Part shown: piece after piece, positions 39,849 to 49,540 of the stretch | How the letters are laid out: every line of letters begins with the position of its first letter | How positions within the stretch are numbered: the stretch's first letter is position 1 | NCBI RefSeq assembly: GCF_003610465.1 | Contig: NZ_RAQI01000002.1 | Location: forward strand, 372,001-436,000 | Length of the DNA stretch: 64,000 nucleotides | Direction: 5' to 3' | Source of the DNA: Xenorhabdus ehlersii | GTDB taxonomy: Bacteria > Pseudomonadota > Gammaproteobacteria > Enterobacterales > Enterobacteriaceae | The notes under the pieces: generated by a model | The model's input: only the letters and a program-made list of their open reading frames with translations | Database searches by the model: none | Told to the model about the DNA's origin: nothing | Translations under genes and position numbers: made by a program

Positions 39849-40495
39849 GTGTTTTTCCTGAGATTCACTAAATCGGCCGGATCATCGGGTAACCCCATGC
39901 CGGGCGGGTCGTAGCGCGTGCCCACCCGTAACAGGTCAGGGTCAGGCTGCGACAACTGGCCGTGGTATTCGTTATACAGCCAGTCAGGGTGTGCCCGGTC
40001 ACGGGTGTGTTCAGGCCAGGCACCTGACGCCAGTGCCCCCTCCAGCCATTGGGTATCAAACTCACAGGCAAAGACGGACAGTGCCCGTTCAGCGACCTGC
40101 GTATTAAACAGGGTACGGACACGACCCGGCACCAGCGGATTGATTTTCAATCCCAAATCCTGCCCCGTCAGTAATCGCCTGACCGCGTAGACCAGGCGAT
40201 AACACCCGACCTCATTGACGTTAACGCCACCCCTACGGGAGGCCGCTTCACTGCGGGTGCTGTAATCCCCGACAATCACGACAAATTGTCCGGTCGGTTT
40301 GTACTGGCGTTTGGATACGCTGAATGGCTCGGTTTTGCTGATACCGCCAAACGTGACCCACACCGCCGGCAACACGCGCACAATCCGCCCTAAATCTTCG
40401 TCGATTTCCCCGCCGTAACTGGTCACGGTACGGGTCATCTGCCCCAGCCCTTCGGTCAGCCGCTGACAAATGGCCTGCTCAATCTGGGTGATCAA
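39845..40495 (-). CDS. DUF1834/gp37 family tail terminator-like protein
   Basis: A 216-aa Mu gp37-like protein (MITQIEQAICQRLTEGLGQ, YKPTGQFVVIVGDYS, GCYRLVYAVRRLLTGQDLGL). By position between the head-tail connector gene and the sheath it probably acts as tail terminator. It overlaps both neighbours by 4 bp. Confidence 0.88.
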   Translation of the reverse strand: MITQIEQAICQRLTEGLGQMTRTVTSYGGEIDEDLGRIVRVLPAVWVTFGGISKTEPFSVSKRQYKPTGQFVVIVGDYSTRSEAASRRGGVNVNEVGCYRLVYAVRRLLTGQDLGLKINPLVPGRVRTLFNTQVAERALSVFACEFDTQWLEGALASGAWPEHTRDRAHPDWLYNEYHGQLSQPDPDLLRVGTRYDPPGMGLPDDPADLVNLRKNT

Positions 40496-40920
40496 AAGGC
40501 ACCTCCCCCTGTCGCATCACGGCCGAACTGGCGGGGACGGCTGCCAAACGCCATTTGCGGTGTGGACTGGATAATTTGCCCGTTATCCGCCCGTCCCAGG
40601 CTGATCTGCCCGGCGGCCACTTTCTCCAGAAAGCGAATGGCATCTTCATAGCGCAGGCGAATTTCTTCTGACATCACCCGATGGGCTGTCGTCAGATGAT
40701 AACGGGCGATATCACAGCAACGGCCGACCAGAATGCGCGGCGTATCCGGCCACGGCGTGGCATAGCGCCCGACCAGATAACCGTCAATTTCGGCACTGGC
40801 ACGGGTTAAGGCTGCATTCATGGTTTGCTCATCAATCTGTCCGGTCATTTCGGGATCGCAGAGACTGACACATTCACGCTCACTAAAGGCCAGGATCATG
40901 TCGTGCTGGGTGGCATACAT
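40492..40920 (-). CDS. DUF1320/gp36 family head-tail connector protein
   Basis: A 142-aa Mu gp36-like protein, mostly helical (MTGQIDEQTMNAALTRASAEIDGYL, ILVGRCCDIARYHL). The family is related to head-tail adaptor proteins. GAGG stands 8 nt before the ATG. Confidence 0.88.
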   Translation of the reverse strand: MYATQHDMILAFSERECVSLCDPEMTGQIDEQTMNAALTRASAEIDGYLVGRYATPWPDTPRILVGRCCDIARYHLTTAHRVMSEEIRLRYEDAIRFLEKVAAGQISLGRADNGQIIQSTPQMAFGSRPRQFGRDATGGGAF

Positions 40921-40922
40921 AG

Positions 40923-41249
40923 TTAGTCCTCTTTAGTTGGCTTCTTCGCGTCCTTTTTCAGTGCCGCCAGGTCTTTTTTCAGGGCATCACGCTCTGCGGT
41001 CACCGTGTCCAGTTCGGTCGTCAGGCGTGAGACTTCCTCAGTCAGTCCGGCAACCTGAGTCTGGCTATCCGCCCCCGGTGACGGCACATCTGCCTCATTG
41101 ACAACAGACACCACCAACATCGGGTCGGCTTGCAATTCGGCCAGTTGCGCGGCAGTAAAACGGTCATCCGGGTAGGACGTGGTGTTGTCACTGTGGGCGA
41201 TACCACAGCGGCGGAAATCCGCCACTTTGGCAGTAATTAAAATCGGCAT
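40923..41249 (-). CDS. Mu gp35-like protein with coiled-coil C-terminus
   Basis: A 108-aa protein from the ATG at 41249 (MPILITAKVADFRRCG), sharing one base with the major capsid stop. The N-terminal half has the FluMu/HI1506-type motif (FRRCGIAHSDNTTSYPDDRFTAAQLAEL). The C-terminal half is a heptad-like coiled coil ending lysine-rich. The role is probably structural, in the head. Confidence 0.82.
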   Translation of the reverse strand: MPILITAKVADFRRCGIAHSDNTTSYPDDRFTAAQLAELQADPMLVVSVVNEADVPSPGADSQTQVAGLTEEVSRLTTELDTVTAERDALKKDLAALKKDAKKPTKED

Positions 41250-42157
41250 TATTGTTCTTCTCCGGTTGATCCGTAAGCCAATTGCCAAAAACCGTAACCG
41301 CCTGCGGCACGGGCTTCGGCGCCAAACTTGTATTGACGGCGGGTAAATACGTCGTCACTGTCCAGGCTGGTTTGTTCCACCATCACCGGGGCTTTGCGCT
41401 CCTGATAAATAATCGGCTTCACGGATTTAGTGGTGTCGAGCAAATACCAGCGGGTATCGTGGGTCAGGCGCGGTTCGACGACCACTTCCGCCGTGCCTTT
41501 AAACAGGTTGACCTTGCCGTCTTCCAGCCGGTCAGCGGTCATCAGGGCACGGGCGGTGTATTCCAGTGCCGGCGGCACCAGCAAAATATTCGGGTTGATA
41601 TTGAGCGGGCGGCCGTCATCGTCGGTAAACTGGCGCATGGCCGTGCGGGCGGCACCGTAGGATGCCTGCGCTTTCGCCATCGATTCAATAGACAGTGCCG
41701 TTTTCCCTTTGTTGGAAACCGACCGGATGCCGACCGGATGATCACGGTCAAAAAAGTACTGTTTGTCGTAGCACGGGCGCTCAAATCCCAAGTTTACCAA
41801 TTCGAAAACGATATCATCAGGCAGTGCCGCCGCTGATTGCCCAGCGCTTTTGGCCTGAATGGCGTACTGGCCTGTTTGGTCGTCTTCGATATCGTTACGA
41901 TCCACTTCAATCGTGGCTTCCCAGTCATCATTCTCGATGGTGTATTTATGCCCGGACAGGGATTTCACCACTTTTTCACCGACCCATTTGCGCATGGCCG
42001 GGAAGTTCGACAGCCAGGTGTAATCGTTCACCTTACTGGTTGAGGTCACTTTCATAGCGACTTTTTCCCACTGCGACGGCGCCGCCTCCAGCGCATTCTG
42101 GAAGGTGGTCGTAATCGCTAGAAACAGCACGTTTAAATTCGATTTATTAACAAGCAT
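41249..42157 (-). CDS. Major capsid protein (Mu gp34/T)
   Basis: A 302-aa major head subunit of the Mu gpT family. Distinctive parts are WEKVAMKVTSTSKVNDYTWL, MRKWVGEKVVKSLS, and the C-terminal EARAAGGYGFWQLAYGS. It follows the protease/scaffold and gp33-like genes, as in Mu. Confidence 0.94.
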   Translation of the reverse strand: MLVNKSNLNVLFLAITTTFQNALEAAPSQWEKVAMKVTSTSKVNDYTWLSNFPAMRKWVGEKVVKSLSGHKYTIENDDWEATIEVDRNDIEDDQTGQYAIQAKSAGQSAAALPDDIVFELVNLGFERPCYDKQYFFDRDHPVGIRSVSNKGKTALSIESMAKAQASYGAARTAMRQFTDDDGRPLNINPNILLVPPALEYTARALMTADRLEDGKVNLFKGTAEVVVEPRLTHDTRWYLLDTTKSVKPIIYQERKAPVMVEQTSLDSDDVFTRRQYKFGAEARAAGGYGFWQLAYGSTGEEQ

Positions 42158-42166
42158 CAGATTTTC

Positions 42167-42565
42167 CTATTGAATCAGAACCAGTACGCCATCAATGACG
42201 GATACTTCCAGTACACGACCGACCACGGGCAGCTTGTCGCCGTCTTTTATCGCCTTGACCGTCACACTGTTGGCCAGGGTGCACGCCCGGCCGACCTGTG
42301 CCTGAGTCACCGACTGGGCGCGGTCATTATCGAAATAGAAGGCCCTGCCACGACGAACCCGGACGGCACATTCGCCTTGTTGACCATCGCGGTTATCGGC
42401 AAATTCATCGGCCACGCCCAGCACCGTCAGTCCGGCATCAGCCTGACCGGGCACAGCAAAACCGGCAGCATTGGCGCAGACCAAATGTCCGCCCCCGATT
42501 TGCGCACCGGCTTCACACGGCACACTGAATAACTCACCATCGCGATGAGGGGTATTGCGATCCAT
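42167..42565 (-). CDS. Mu gp33-like head protein
   Basis: A 132-aa small beta-rich protein between the protease/scaffold and major capsid genes. The repeated short strands and glycine-rich N-terminus (IGGGHLVCANAAGFAVPG) fit a decoration or capsid-stabilising role of the gp33/DUF2190-like kind. Position is stronger evidence than sequence here. Confidence 0.7.
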   Translation of the reverse strand: MDRNTPHRDGELFSVPCEAGAQIGGGHLVCANAAGFAVPGQADAGLTVLGVADEFADNRDGQQGECAVRVRRGRAFYFDNDRAQSVTQAQVGRACTLANSVTVKAIKDGDKLPVVGRVLEVSVIDGVLVLIQ

Positions 42566-43665
42566 TAGCGTTCTCCCAATTGTTTTTTCAGGTCTTCAGG
42601 CGATAAACCGAACTGAGTACAAATCGCTAAGGCGTCTGTATCCAGTTCAGTCAGGGTGTGTGTCGGGGATACGGCTGCTGGGGTTTGTCCCCCTGATTGC
42701 AGGGATGATAGTGCCGCGATAGGCTGCGCCTTTTCCAGATGGGTGGTCAGTGCCGCAAAGTTTGTGCGCCCCAGCTCTTTAGCCCAGTCCTCCAGAGCCG
42801 GTGTTAAACGGCCGTCATTCAGCGCCGCCAGCACCAGACTGTCAACCTGGCTCACCTGTGCGTGCTGGCGTTCGCTGTTCAGTTGTGCCTGAAGCTCCTG
42901 GTAGCCTGCAATCGGTACGTACTTGGCCGGGTCATAGGCTTTTGATGACAGGTCGGCAATCTGGGTTCTCTGGGCTTGCAGCAAGTCGAGCAGACCTTGA
43001 CTGGCCGCTGTAGCGGTGCCCTGACCGTTCGAAATTAAATCAATGGCTTTTTGCAGCTCTGCGATGATATCGGCTGTCGTCGCGGTGGCAGGCAGATTGA
43101 GCATCCAGCGTAAATTGTTTAACAGTTCCTTGATGAGTTCGTCATCCACGGAATGATCCTCCGGTTGTGGGGTGTTCAGGGCAGCCAGTTGGGAGGCCGC
43201 AGCTAACATCACCGCATCCATCCCGTCCAGTGCCGGGGTGTTGGTCAGCGCCGAATGCAGCAGTGCCGTGACGTGACCGTGTTTGTCATACAGAAATACA
43301 GGGGAAATAAATTTGTATTCGTTGGCGGCAATGGCATTGGCCGCGTTGTCTGTCCATTCAACGTTAACTGCAAACAGTCCCTCACTGTCGCGCCATTCCA
43401 GGGTATGGAACCAGCCCGCCGCCGGGGCGGGTTTACCATTTTTAATGGCGCGCAGGGTCTGGTGCTCGTAGTCAATCACCAGCGGTGTTGCACGTGATGC
43501 CACTTGCTGGATCAGATTTTCCGCAATCTCGCGGGTCATTACCCAGCAGGCACAATCGGCTGGGCGGCCATCGTTGGCACGAAATTCGCCCGCCGGAAAC
43601 AGCTGGATTTCGTGGTGATGGTTTCCTCTGATAAGCGAGGTTAGTGCAGCAATGTTTGTTTTCAT
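42565..43665 (-). CDS. Head maturation protease and scaffold (Mu gp32/I)
   Basis: A 366-aa protein of the Mu I family. The N-terminal protease half contains LFPAGEFRANDGRP and PLVIDYEHQTLRA, and the C-terminal half is helical scaffold-like. In Mu a shorter in-frame product (Z) supplies the scaffold; internal ATGs near residue 165 would allow the same. The ATG at 43665 is preferred to a TTG at 43686. A C-type late promoter motif lies just upstream. Confidence 0.9.
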   Translation of the reverse strand: MKTNIAALTSLIRGNHHHEIQLFPAGEFRANDGRPADCACWVMTREIAENLIQQVASRATPLVIDYEHQTLRAIKNGKPAPAAGWFHTLEWRDSEGLFAVNVEWTDNAANAIAANEYKFISPVFLYDKHGHVTALLHSALTNTPALDGMDAVMLAAASQLAALNTPQPEDHSVDDELIKELLNNLRWMLNLPATATTADIIAELQKAIDLISNGQGTATAASQGLLDLLQAQRTQIADLSSKAYDPAKYVPIAGYQELQAQLNSERQHAQVSQVDSLVLAALNDGRLTPALEDWAKELGRTNFAALTTHLEKAQPIAALSSLQSGGQTPAAVSPTHTLTELDTDALAICTQFGLSPEDLKKQLGER

Positions 43666-43671
43666 GTCCAC

Positions 43672-43718
43672 AGCATAGCGGGGCAATCACGACCGATGCG
43701 GTTGAGGGGGTTCAGCAG
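43672..43718 (-). promoter_or_regulatory. Candidate late promoter before the protease gene (PI-like)
   Basis: On the minus strand CTGCTGAACCCCCTCAA (43718-43702), then exactly 24 nt, then TATGCT (43677-43672). This places the motif at about -53 to -37, where Mor/C activators bind in Mu. Confidence 0.75.
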
Positions 43719-43879
43719 GTGACGAAATAGTGAGCGGAAAACAAAAAATACAGGTGGAAAATTCTGGCAGGCAGTCTATCGCGCTTTGCCCTGAACCGGA
43801 ACCCCATTTAAACCCCGTTTAAAAACGATTTAAACGCACGTAACCGGTTAAAGGCCGGTGATTGTATCACAACCAGCGC

Positions 43880-43910
43880 AAACGCCCCATAATGGGATTC
43901 AGGGCGTTTT
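43880..43910. terminator. Hairpin between late operons
   Basis: AAACGCCC (43880-43887) pairs with GGGCGTTT (43902-43909), followed by T on the plus strand and a short T-run on the minus strand. It lies after the G-like gene and before the next late promoter. Confidence 0.65.
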
Positions 43911-43923
43911 GATATTCCGTTCG

Positions 43924-44460
43924 TCACGGCGTATTGGTCAGCCGTTGCAGGTAGTGTTCCAGAATAGCCTGGATCTGATCGGCGTCGCTGTCGGTCAGTT
44001 TCAGGAACGGGCGGGCAGGTATCTGGATTTTGTAAGCCGGCAGCGTATTCCACTGACTGTGGTTCGCTTTCGCTTTGTGGGCAAAACGGCTCTGCCCCTT
44101 TTTGCGCCGATAATGTGCCTGCTGGCTGCGGGCAGGCATATTAATAGTGCCACCCTCCTGGTGGATGCGGGCGTAGATCACATTCGTACCGACCAGGGCT
44201 TCATCGTTATCACTGAATTGCTGGATGCTGCTGGCCAGTCGCCCGGTGTGTTGCAGGATTTTCCCGCCCGCCCGCTTTTTGGCATAAGCCGGACTCCAGC
44301 CCAGCCAGGCAGGGCGACCCTGCTGCCTGAAATTTTCCTCGACCGCATCGGCCATCGTCGCGGCAATCTGGCGCATCATGGGGGTTCGGTCACCCAGCCC
44401 GTCCGTCAGTTGCTGCATGGCCTGCTGAAATTCTTTTAAGTCAATCTCAATCTGGAACAT
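43924..44460 (-). CDS. Virion morphogenesis protein (Mu gp31/G)
   Basis: A 178-aa phage_tail_S/virion morphogenesis protein required for tail completion or head-tail joining. Typical segments are MADAVEENFRQQGRPAWLGWSP, ILQHTGRLASSI and IPARPFLKLTDSD. It overlaps the F-like gene by 14 bp. Confidence 0.9.
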   Translation of the reverse strand: MFQIEIDLKEFQQAMQQLTDGLGDRTPMMRQIAATMADAVEENFRQQGRPAWLGWSPAYAKKRAGGKILQHTGRLASSIQQFSDNDEALVGTNVIYARIHQEGGTINMPARSQQAHYRRKKGQSRFAHKAKANHSQWNTLPAYKIQIPARPFLKLTDSDADQIQAILEHYLQRLTNTP

Positions 44461-45616
44461 GGAAATCCGCCTGTTGGATCACATTGCGCAATTGCCCCTC
44501 GCGCACGCTGACTATCCACCATACCCCCGCCCGCATGGCGCCATAATACTGCGTTCCGTCTTTCGCCAAATGCTGGCGTTCGGGGTGCTCAATAATCTGC
44601 TGGAGCGCCAGATAATCGGCCAGATCAATTCGCGCCTTATCTGCCAGTCGCTTAAGGGTCGGTGCATCGACCGTCACCGGATCGGATTGCAACCCGCCAG
44701 AGCGCGGGCGCACGGCAACCGGATAACGCTGTAACGATGACGGCGCATCCTGTTTCAGTGCCTCGTTAAATACCCGGATAAAGTCTGGACCGGTCAATGT
44801 CCCGGTGACATACTGACTGGCTGCGGGTTGCGGGTATTTATCCAGTTCGGGCTGCCAGCTCACCTGACCGGGGTTAAACCCAAAGCCCGGATCGGGGGCA
44901 TACACCTTGCCGGTCATCGGGTTTTCAAAGCCCATCACCGGACGGGTTTCACCCGGTTCGCCGTACTCTTGCTGCACCTCAATCCGCCGCCCCTCGGTGG
45001 ATTGCACCCTCAATCCCAGCCGTTCGACATCCGCTGCGCTGCGGGTACGCACCCGGCAACGACACCGATAGCCATCCGGCGGGTAGATGGATTGCCAGAT
45101 GGGATCGTCATAGCGGGCGATAAATCCATCGAGAGCCGCATGTGAGGGGCGGATACGGCTATCCATAATGCCCACACGCTCCCAATAGGGGCGGTCATCC
45201 ACGTTTTCCATTTGCTGCTGATAGCGTCCGGCCATATAGGCCGACTGCATATTGGTCGTAAAAATCGTCTCCAGACGGCGGGGGGTCAGCCGCTTACCGT
45301 GCAGTTCGCCTGTTTCCGTGTCTGCAACCAATCCCTTGCCCAGCCAGCCTTTTCGTTCCAGCATCGGCAGGAGGTTCCGTTGAAAGTCGCGGAAGGTTTG
45401 CCCGGTTTCCAATGATTTTTGTAGTTCCGTCCGAATGTCGGCCAGCACATCCAGTTTTAACACGCCGGCCACGGTAAAGGCACGGGCATGCGCCAGGGCT
45501 TCCACCTCGTGCCAGTTAAAACCGATGGCAAAGCCTTTACGCTGGAAATAGTCAATTGCTTCTTTAGGCGGCAAGCCAATCACATACCCCAGGTTGGTTT
45601 TATTACGTGTCGGCAT
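44447..45616 (-). CDS. Minor head protein (Mu gp30/F, SPP1 gp7-like)
   Basis: A 389-aa head morphogenesis protein. The Mu F-like middle domain includes RRLETIFTTNMQSAYMAGRYQQ and PYWERVGIMDSRIRPSHAALDG, then CRCRVRTRS with the conserved cysteines. The ATG at 45616 overlaps the portal stop by 14 bp; the longer frame to 45709 has no family similarity. Confidence 0.9.
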   Translation of the reverse strand: MPTRNKTNLGYVIGLPPKEAIDYFQRKGFAIGFNWHEVEALAHARAFTVAGVLKLDVLADIRTELQKSLETGQTFRDFQRNLLPMLERKGWLGKGLVADTETGELHGKRLTPRRLETIFTTNMQSAYMAGRYQQQMENVDDRPYWERVGIMDSRIRPSHAALDGFIARYDDPIWQSIYPPDGYRCRCRVRTRSAADVERLGLRVQSTEGRRIEVQQEYGEPGETRPVMGFENPMTGKVYAPDPGFGFNPGQVSWQPELDKYPQPAASQYVTGTLTGPDFIRVFNEALKQDAPSSLQRYPVAVRPRSGGLQSDPVTVDAPTLKRLADKARIDLADYLALQQIIEHPERQHLAKDGTQYYGAMRAGVWWIVSVREGQLRNVIQQADFHVPD

Positions 45617-47183
45617 GAAGACAACCCCAGACATCGGCCACAAAAATCGCCTGCGCCAGTAACTGCTGCAAGGTGCTGTCATCCAAATCGGGGTAACTGG
45701 CCGCCACAATATTCATCGCCTCATCCACATTCTGGCCGGATTGCAGTGCGCTGACCAGCGGGGACAGTAACTGGCTCATTGCCACGCTAATCGGGTCAGA
45801 CAGCGGCGGGGCATTATCCAGGGCAATCTGAGCCGGATCGATATCCGCTGACTCATGAACCTGGCTTAAGACCCCCAGCCCATAACGCGAGACACCATAA
45901 CTGAGGGGCGTAGGCAGCACCGTATTGATGCGCGGTTTTAATGTCGGTTCGTCATCCTGCGGAGTCGGTATCGCGGCTTTTTTATGTACCCAGGAAACCG
46001 GGATAGAGTTCATTCCCGCCTGATTCACCAGGGTGGATATGGCCGTGGCAAACTGGGGCAGATCCACCGCTTCACGGGTATCAAACACAAAGCGTGGCAT
46101 CCGGTGTGGGTTAATCTCAGTCTGTCCATTCAGCGCTAATAGCATCTGGATCAGATTCTTAAACATGCCCTCTAACTGGCGGGCATCGGCGGTCATCAGG
46201 TCATGGCGTACTTCGTTATGCACATTCCCTAGCGCATTCGTGGAAGATTTGCCATCTGCCTGGGTAGTCAGTGTGCCGCCCAGAATGATTTTGGATTGCG
46301 TCCGTTCGGCCCAGTTAATCATCGCCATAAACGGATCACTGCCACCGGATGCGGCACTCTCGAACCGGATATCACTGCCCGCAGGGATAGCGGCAACCGC
46401 CTCATGCCCCAGTCGCACCAGTGAATCCAGCAACCGATCCCGGTCAGCATCCGAGGTGCCGGCCGCATAAGTCGCGATACGGGCAGGCAGGCCGTAAATC
46501 TCTAAGAACTCCGCCAAATCGCGCAGGCTGAAGTTTTTAAACAGGTACGGCCACACCAGCACCCGATAAATGCCGCTGGTCGCAATAAACCCACTGCGGG
46601 CATTGTGACGATGCACCAGCCAGCCGAACGGCCACAGCGGGCTGCCATACAGCCCGTTATTGTCCCGCAGCCGGATCTCATCCCGCTGCTCTGGCAAGGT
46701 ACGAAACCAATAATGGGGACGCAAATGCAGTGTCTTCGGCAGCCAGGTTTTTTCCACCCGTTCCCATTCGATTTCCTGGCAACTGAAGCCATGCCCGACC
46801 GCTTCCATGCCGTTGAGGATGATGTCCTCAATTTCCGGCATGGCATCAAACCATTCCTGCACCTGTGCCGTGATGGCCTGTTCCTGTGCTGTCGCGCGTT
46901 TGGGCGGTTCAATCGACCAGTCCAGCGTTAATAACGCGTTCTTACGTTTCTCCATTTCCGCAAAGATATGACCGTCACGCTCCAGCATGTCACCGAACAG
47001 GCTGGCCTGCGCACTCAGGTCGCCCAGTTCAGCCATTTGCAGGATACGCGGCAGCTTACGGATGGTGAGTCCCCGTGACGGATGGTCAGGGTAAATGCGC
47101 TGCATTTGGGCAATTTTCACCGTCTGGGGTGTATTCAGTGCCTCCCGCTGGAGGGGGTTACCGTAAATATCAACAATTGGCAT
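45603..47183 (-). CDS. Portal protein (Mu gp29, DUF935)
   Basis: A 526-aa DUF935 portal that forms the dodecameric DNA entry vertex. Conserved parts are the N-terminal VDIYGNPLQREALN, VGHGFSCQEIEWERVEK, ARIATYAAGTSDADRDRLL and IILGGTLTTQADGKSSTNALG. It is adjacent to the terminase large subunit. Confidence 0.94.
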   Translation of the reverse strand: MPIVDIYGNPLQREALNTPQTVKIAQMQRIYPDHPSRGLTIRKLPRILQMAELGDLSAQASLFGDMLERDGHIFAEMEKRKNALLTLDWSIEPPKRATAQEQAITAQVQEWFDAMPEIEDIILNGMEAVGHGFSCQEIEWERVEKTWLPKTLHLRPHYWFRTLPEQRDEIRLRDNNGLYGSPLWPFGWLVHRHNARSGFIATSGIYRVLVWPYLFKNFSLRDLAEFLEIYGLPARIATYAAGTSDADRDRLLDSLVRLGHEAVAAIPAGSDIRFESAASGGSDPFMAMINWAERTQSKIILGGTLTTQADGKSSTNALGNVHNEVRHDLMTADARQLEGMFKNLIQMLLALNGQTEINPHRMPRFVFDTREAVDLPQFATAISTLVNQAGMNSIPVSWVHKKAAIPTPQDDEPTLKPRINTVLPTPLSYGVSRYGLGVLSQVHESADIDPAQIALDNAPPLSDPISVAMSQLLSPLVSALQSGQNVDEAMNIVAASYPDLDDSTLQQLLAQAIFVADVWGCLHADT

Positions 47184-47198
47184 TTCTCTTGTTCCTTA

Positions 47199-48830
47199 TT
47201 ACCATGCGCCCGCCCCGAAACGTTGTCCACCGTCACGCCGGGCACGGGTATAAATTTCGGTGCTGCCTGCACGGGATACCGCCAGTGACCACAACATATG
47301 CAGCGCATCGGGGCCATCATCGTGATCTGCTTTCGGAAAATGACGTAACTGGTCAATCAGGGTATGCTGGGTGGGATGTAAACGGATCAGTCCGTTCGCC
47401 ATATGGGGCTGTAACGACTCGATACGTAAGATTTTGTCGGTGGACGGTATCACCGGCACCGCCGGCACGGGGATACCCTGCTGTGCCGACCGCTTCACCA
47501 ACTCAGTACGCAAAAACTCCTGAAACTGGACGGACTCTATCGCCCAGGTCAGGCAGCCGTATTGGCGCTGATACTGGATAATGTCGGCAATAATTTTGTC
47601 AGGCAGGCGGCGACGGATATCGGCTTCCACCACATCCAGAATGCCGGTCATACGGTTAAAGCCGCCCACCAGAATAGCGGACGGGTCACGGTTCTTGCTC
47701 ATCTTGCCAAGGCTCGGATCACACACCCCGTAATAGAGCCAGTCAGATAAATGATTCGACCAGAAGATGATGCTGTTGGCGAAAATCGCATCTTCCCCAC
47801 TGACTGGATCATTCTGGTATTCCGAGTCAAAGGTGCCGTGCCCGTCACGCACGCGGATACGCATCAGCGCCAGCAGGGGACGCGCTGCCCACGAAACGAT
47901 TGCCCCTTCCAGTAAGGCCGCGGCGTGCTCGTGATAGAAACGGTCAGCGGCATCCAACAGCTTATTATTGACCAGCCCTTCCCATTGATCCCACAGCGCC
48001 ATATTGGCCGGCCACTGGATAATGGCTTTAAACCGCGCCGTTCGCCACAGGGGGTTATTCAGGGTACGGGACAGCACGGAATCGTAATGCAGTATTGTAC
48101 CGATATAGACCATATCGGTTTTGCCGCCTGCCTCACCGAGCGGCATCACGGTCTTGGTCAGCCATGCGTGTAATTTGTCACGCTGCTCCGGGTTGCGGAC
48201 CATCTCGTCATTCTCGATATCATCCAGCACCACCAAATCGGGGCGGTAGGGGCCATGCCGCAGGCCGCGTAACTTTTTGCCGGAGCCTGCTACCGTCACC
48301 TTGATATTGTTGCGGGTGACAATAGTCCCCATCTGCCAGATGCGCCCCTGGCCGCAGATATCCGGGTAGTCATTACGCAAGCGCGGGTTATATTCCAGCT
48401 CCGCTTTGATGGCTTCGAGCATCGGGTACGCCTGATCGATACTGTCCATAATGATGACCGGATAGCGTTTGATACCCCGAATAATGCACCAGAGCACAAA
48501 CAACTGGCTGACCAGTGTCGATTTGGCTTCGCCGCGGGGCGCGGCAATCGCGTCGCTTTCGGCCGCCGGACTGGCGACAATTTGCGGCAGGCGGGTAAAA
48601 AGATAGTTGTGTAACTGACTGCGCGACGGATGGCGCACATAGTGCGGGAAATAGGTCTGGACAAAGAAGCTGTAGCCCTCAGCCGCATCGGCCACGTTCT
48701 GGCGGCGCTCTTCGGCCGCGTTGGGATCGGCATCAAATCCCAGGCACTCCGCCTCAATGGTCTGGCGCAGGCTGGTGATATAGTCCTGAAGCGATGCCCG
48801 GAAGTCTTTGAGGGAAAATTTTTTAGCCAT
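47199..48830 (-). CDS. Terminase large subunit (Mu gp28)
   Basis: A 543-aa packaging motor. The ATPase has a Walker-A-like PRGEAKST at 99-105 and a Walker B in LVVLDDIEND. The C-terminal nuclease half contains VCDPSLGKMSKNRDPSAI. Mu-type terminases cut host-flanked prophage DNA by a headful mechanism. It overlaps the small subunit gene by 8 bp. Confidence 0.94.
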   Translation of the reverse strand: MAKKFSLKDFRASLQDYITSLRQTIEAECLGFDADPNAAEERRQNVADAAEGYSFFVQTYFPHYVRHPSRSQLHNYLFTRLPQIVASPAAESDAIAAPRGEAKSTLVSQLFVLWCIIRGIKRYPVIIMDSIDQAYPMLEAIKAELEYNPRLRNDYPDICGQGRIWQMGTIVTRNNIKVTVAGSGKKLRGLRHGPYRPDLVVLDDIENDEMVRNPEQRDKLHAWLTKTVMPLGEAGGKTDMVYIGTILHYDSVLSRTLNNPLWRTARFKAIIQWPANMALWDQWEGLVNNKLLDAADRFYHEHAAALLEGAIVSWAARPLLALMRIRVRDGHGTFDSEYQNDPVSGEDAIFANSIIFWSNHLSDWLYYGVCDPSLGKMSKNRDPSAILVGGFNRMTGILDVVEADIRRRLPDKIIADIIQYQRQYGCLTWAIESVQFQEFLRTELVKRSAQQGIPVPAVPVIPSTDKILRIESLQPHMANGLIRLHPTQHTLIDQLRHFPKADHDDGPDALHMLWSLAVSRAGSTEIYTRARRDGGQRFGAGAW

Positions 48831-49323
48831 AGTGTTGCTCTAACTCAGTGGCAAACGCTTCCAGTATGTCCAGAAAGGCTGCGTTATGTTGTGCATACTT
48901 GTCGTTAATAAACGCGCCCAGTTTCTGGACAATTTCCAGTGCAGTCGCCAGTTCGTTGGTTTCCGGCAAGATCTTCTTGCTGGCACTGGTCGCCTTATTA
49001 AACGCATCCGCCAGGCTCGCCAATAACTCCACCCGTTGCTGGGGCAGCATATCCGGCGTGGTGTTGAGCAGTTCCATTGTGGTCTGGCATTGCACCACCA
49101 GGCTCATCAGCACCGCTCGACCAGCTTCTTCTATGCCGCCGCCGGCCATTGTCTGCGCAGCACGCATCTTGTCCCAGTCGTCGCCTTTATCCTGTGCGTC
49201 TTTTTTCCAGCGCCGGGCGGTGACAAACGCCACACCACACTGTGCCGCGGTGACTTCCAGCGATAACTGGTTGAAGATATACATGCGACGGAGTTTATCC
49301 CGCGTTTCCTGCGGATAGGCCAT
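48823..49323 (-). CDS. Terminase small subunit-like protein (DUF1804)
   Basis: A 166-aa DUF1804 protein, the Mu gp27 equivalent. An N-terminal HTH (LRRMYIFNQLSLEVTAAQCGVAFVTARRWKK) would bind DNA, and a helical C-terminus would oligomerise. Its place just before the large terminase supports the role. Confidence 0.88.
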   Translation of the reverse strand: MAYPQETRDKLRRMYIFNQLSLEVTAAQCGVAFVTARRWKKDAQDKGDDWDKMRAAQTMAGGGIEEAGRAVLMSLVVQCQTTMELLNTTPDMLPQQRVELLASLADAFNKATSASKKILPETNELATALEIVQKLGAFINDKYAQHNAAFLDILEAFATELEQHYG

Positions 49324-49324
49324 A

Positions 49325-49540
49325 TCAGCCCCCCATTTTGGTACGTAACAACAGCACGACCATTGAGACCAGACAGCCTGCTACCGTGCCGGAAACGGCA
49401 CCCGCAATCGCTCCACGCCGCATGGCGCCATTGGTGGCCTCTTCGCGAATAGCGTCCATCTGATCATCAAGATGATCCAAACGGGCATTTAATGCATTCA
49501 GGGCGGTTAAAACCTGGTTGTTTCGGTTTTTCTTTTTCAT
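49325..49540 (-). CDS. Small coiled-coil membrane protein (Mu gp25/26 region)
   Basis: A 71-aa product from the ATG at 49540. A basic N-terminus and a heptad-type segment (ALNALNARLDHLDDQMDAIREEA) are followed by one membrane helix (IAGAVSGTVAGCLVSMVVLLL). It is similar in layout to small proteins that lie between lysis and terminase genes in Mu-like phages. Function unknown. Confidence 0.7.
   Translation of the reverse strand: MKKKNRNNQVLTALNALNARLDHLDDQMDAIREEATNGAMRRGAIAGAVSGTVAGCLVSMVVLLLRTKMGG

Noticed and set aside
41282-41836. 184-codon plus-strand frame opposite the major capsid gene
   Set aside because: Antisense shadow of the conserved capsid protein.
43858-44439. 193-codon plus-strand frame opposite the virion morphogenesis gene
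   Set aside because: Antisense to a recognised phage gene, no ribosome-binding site and no family similarity.
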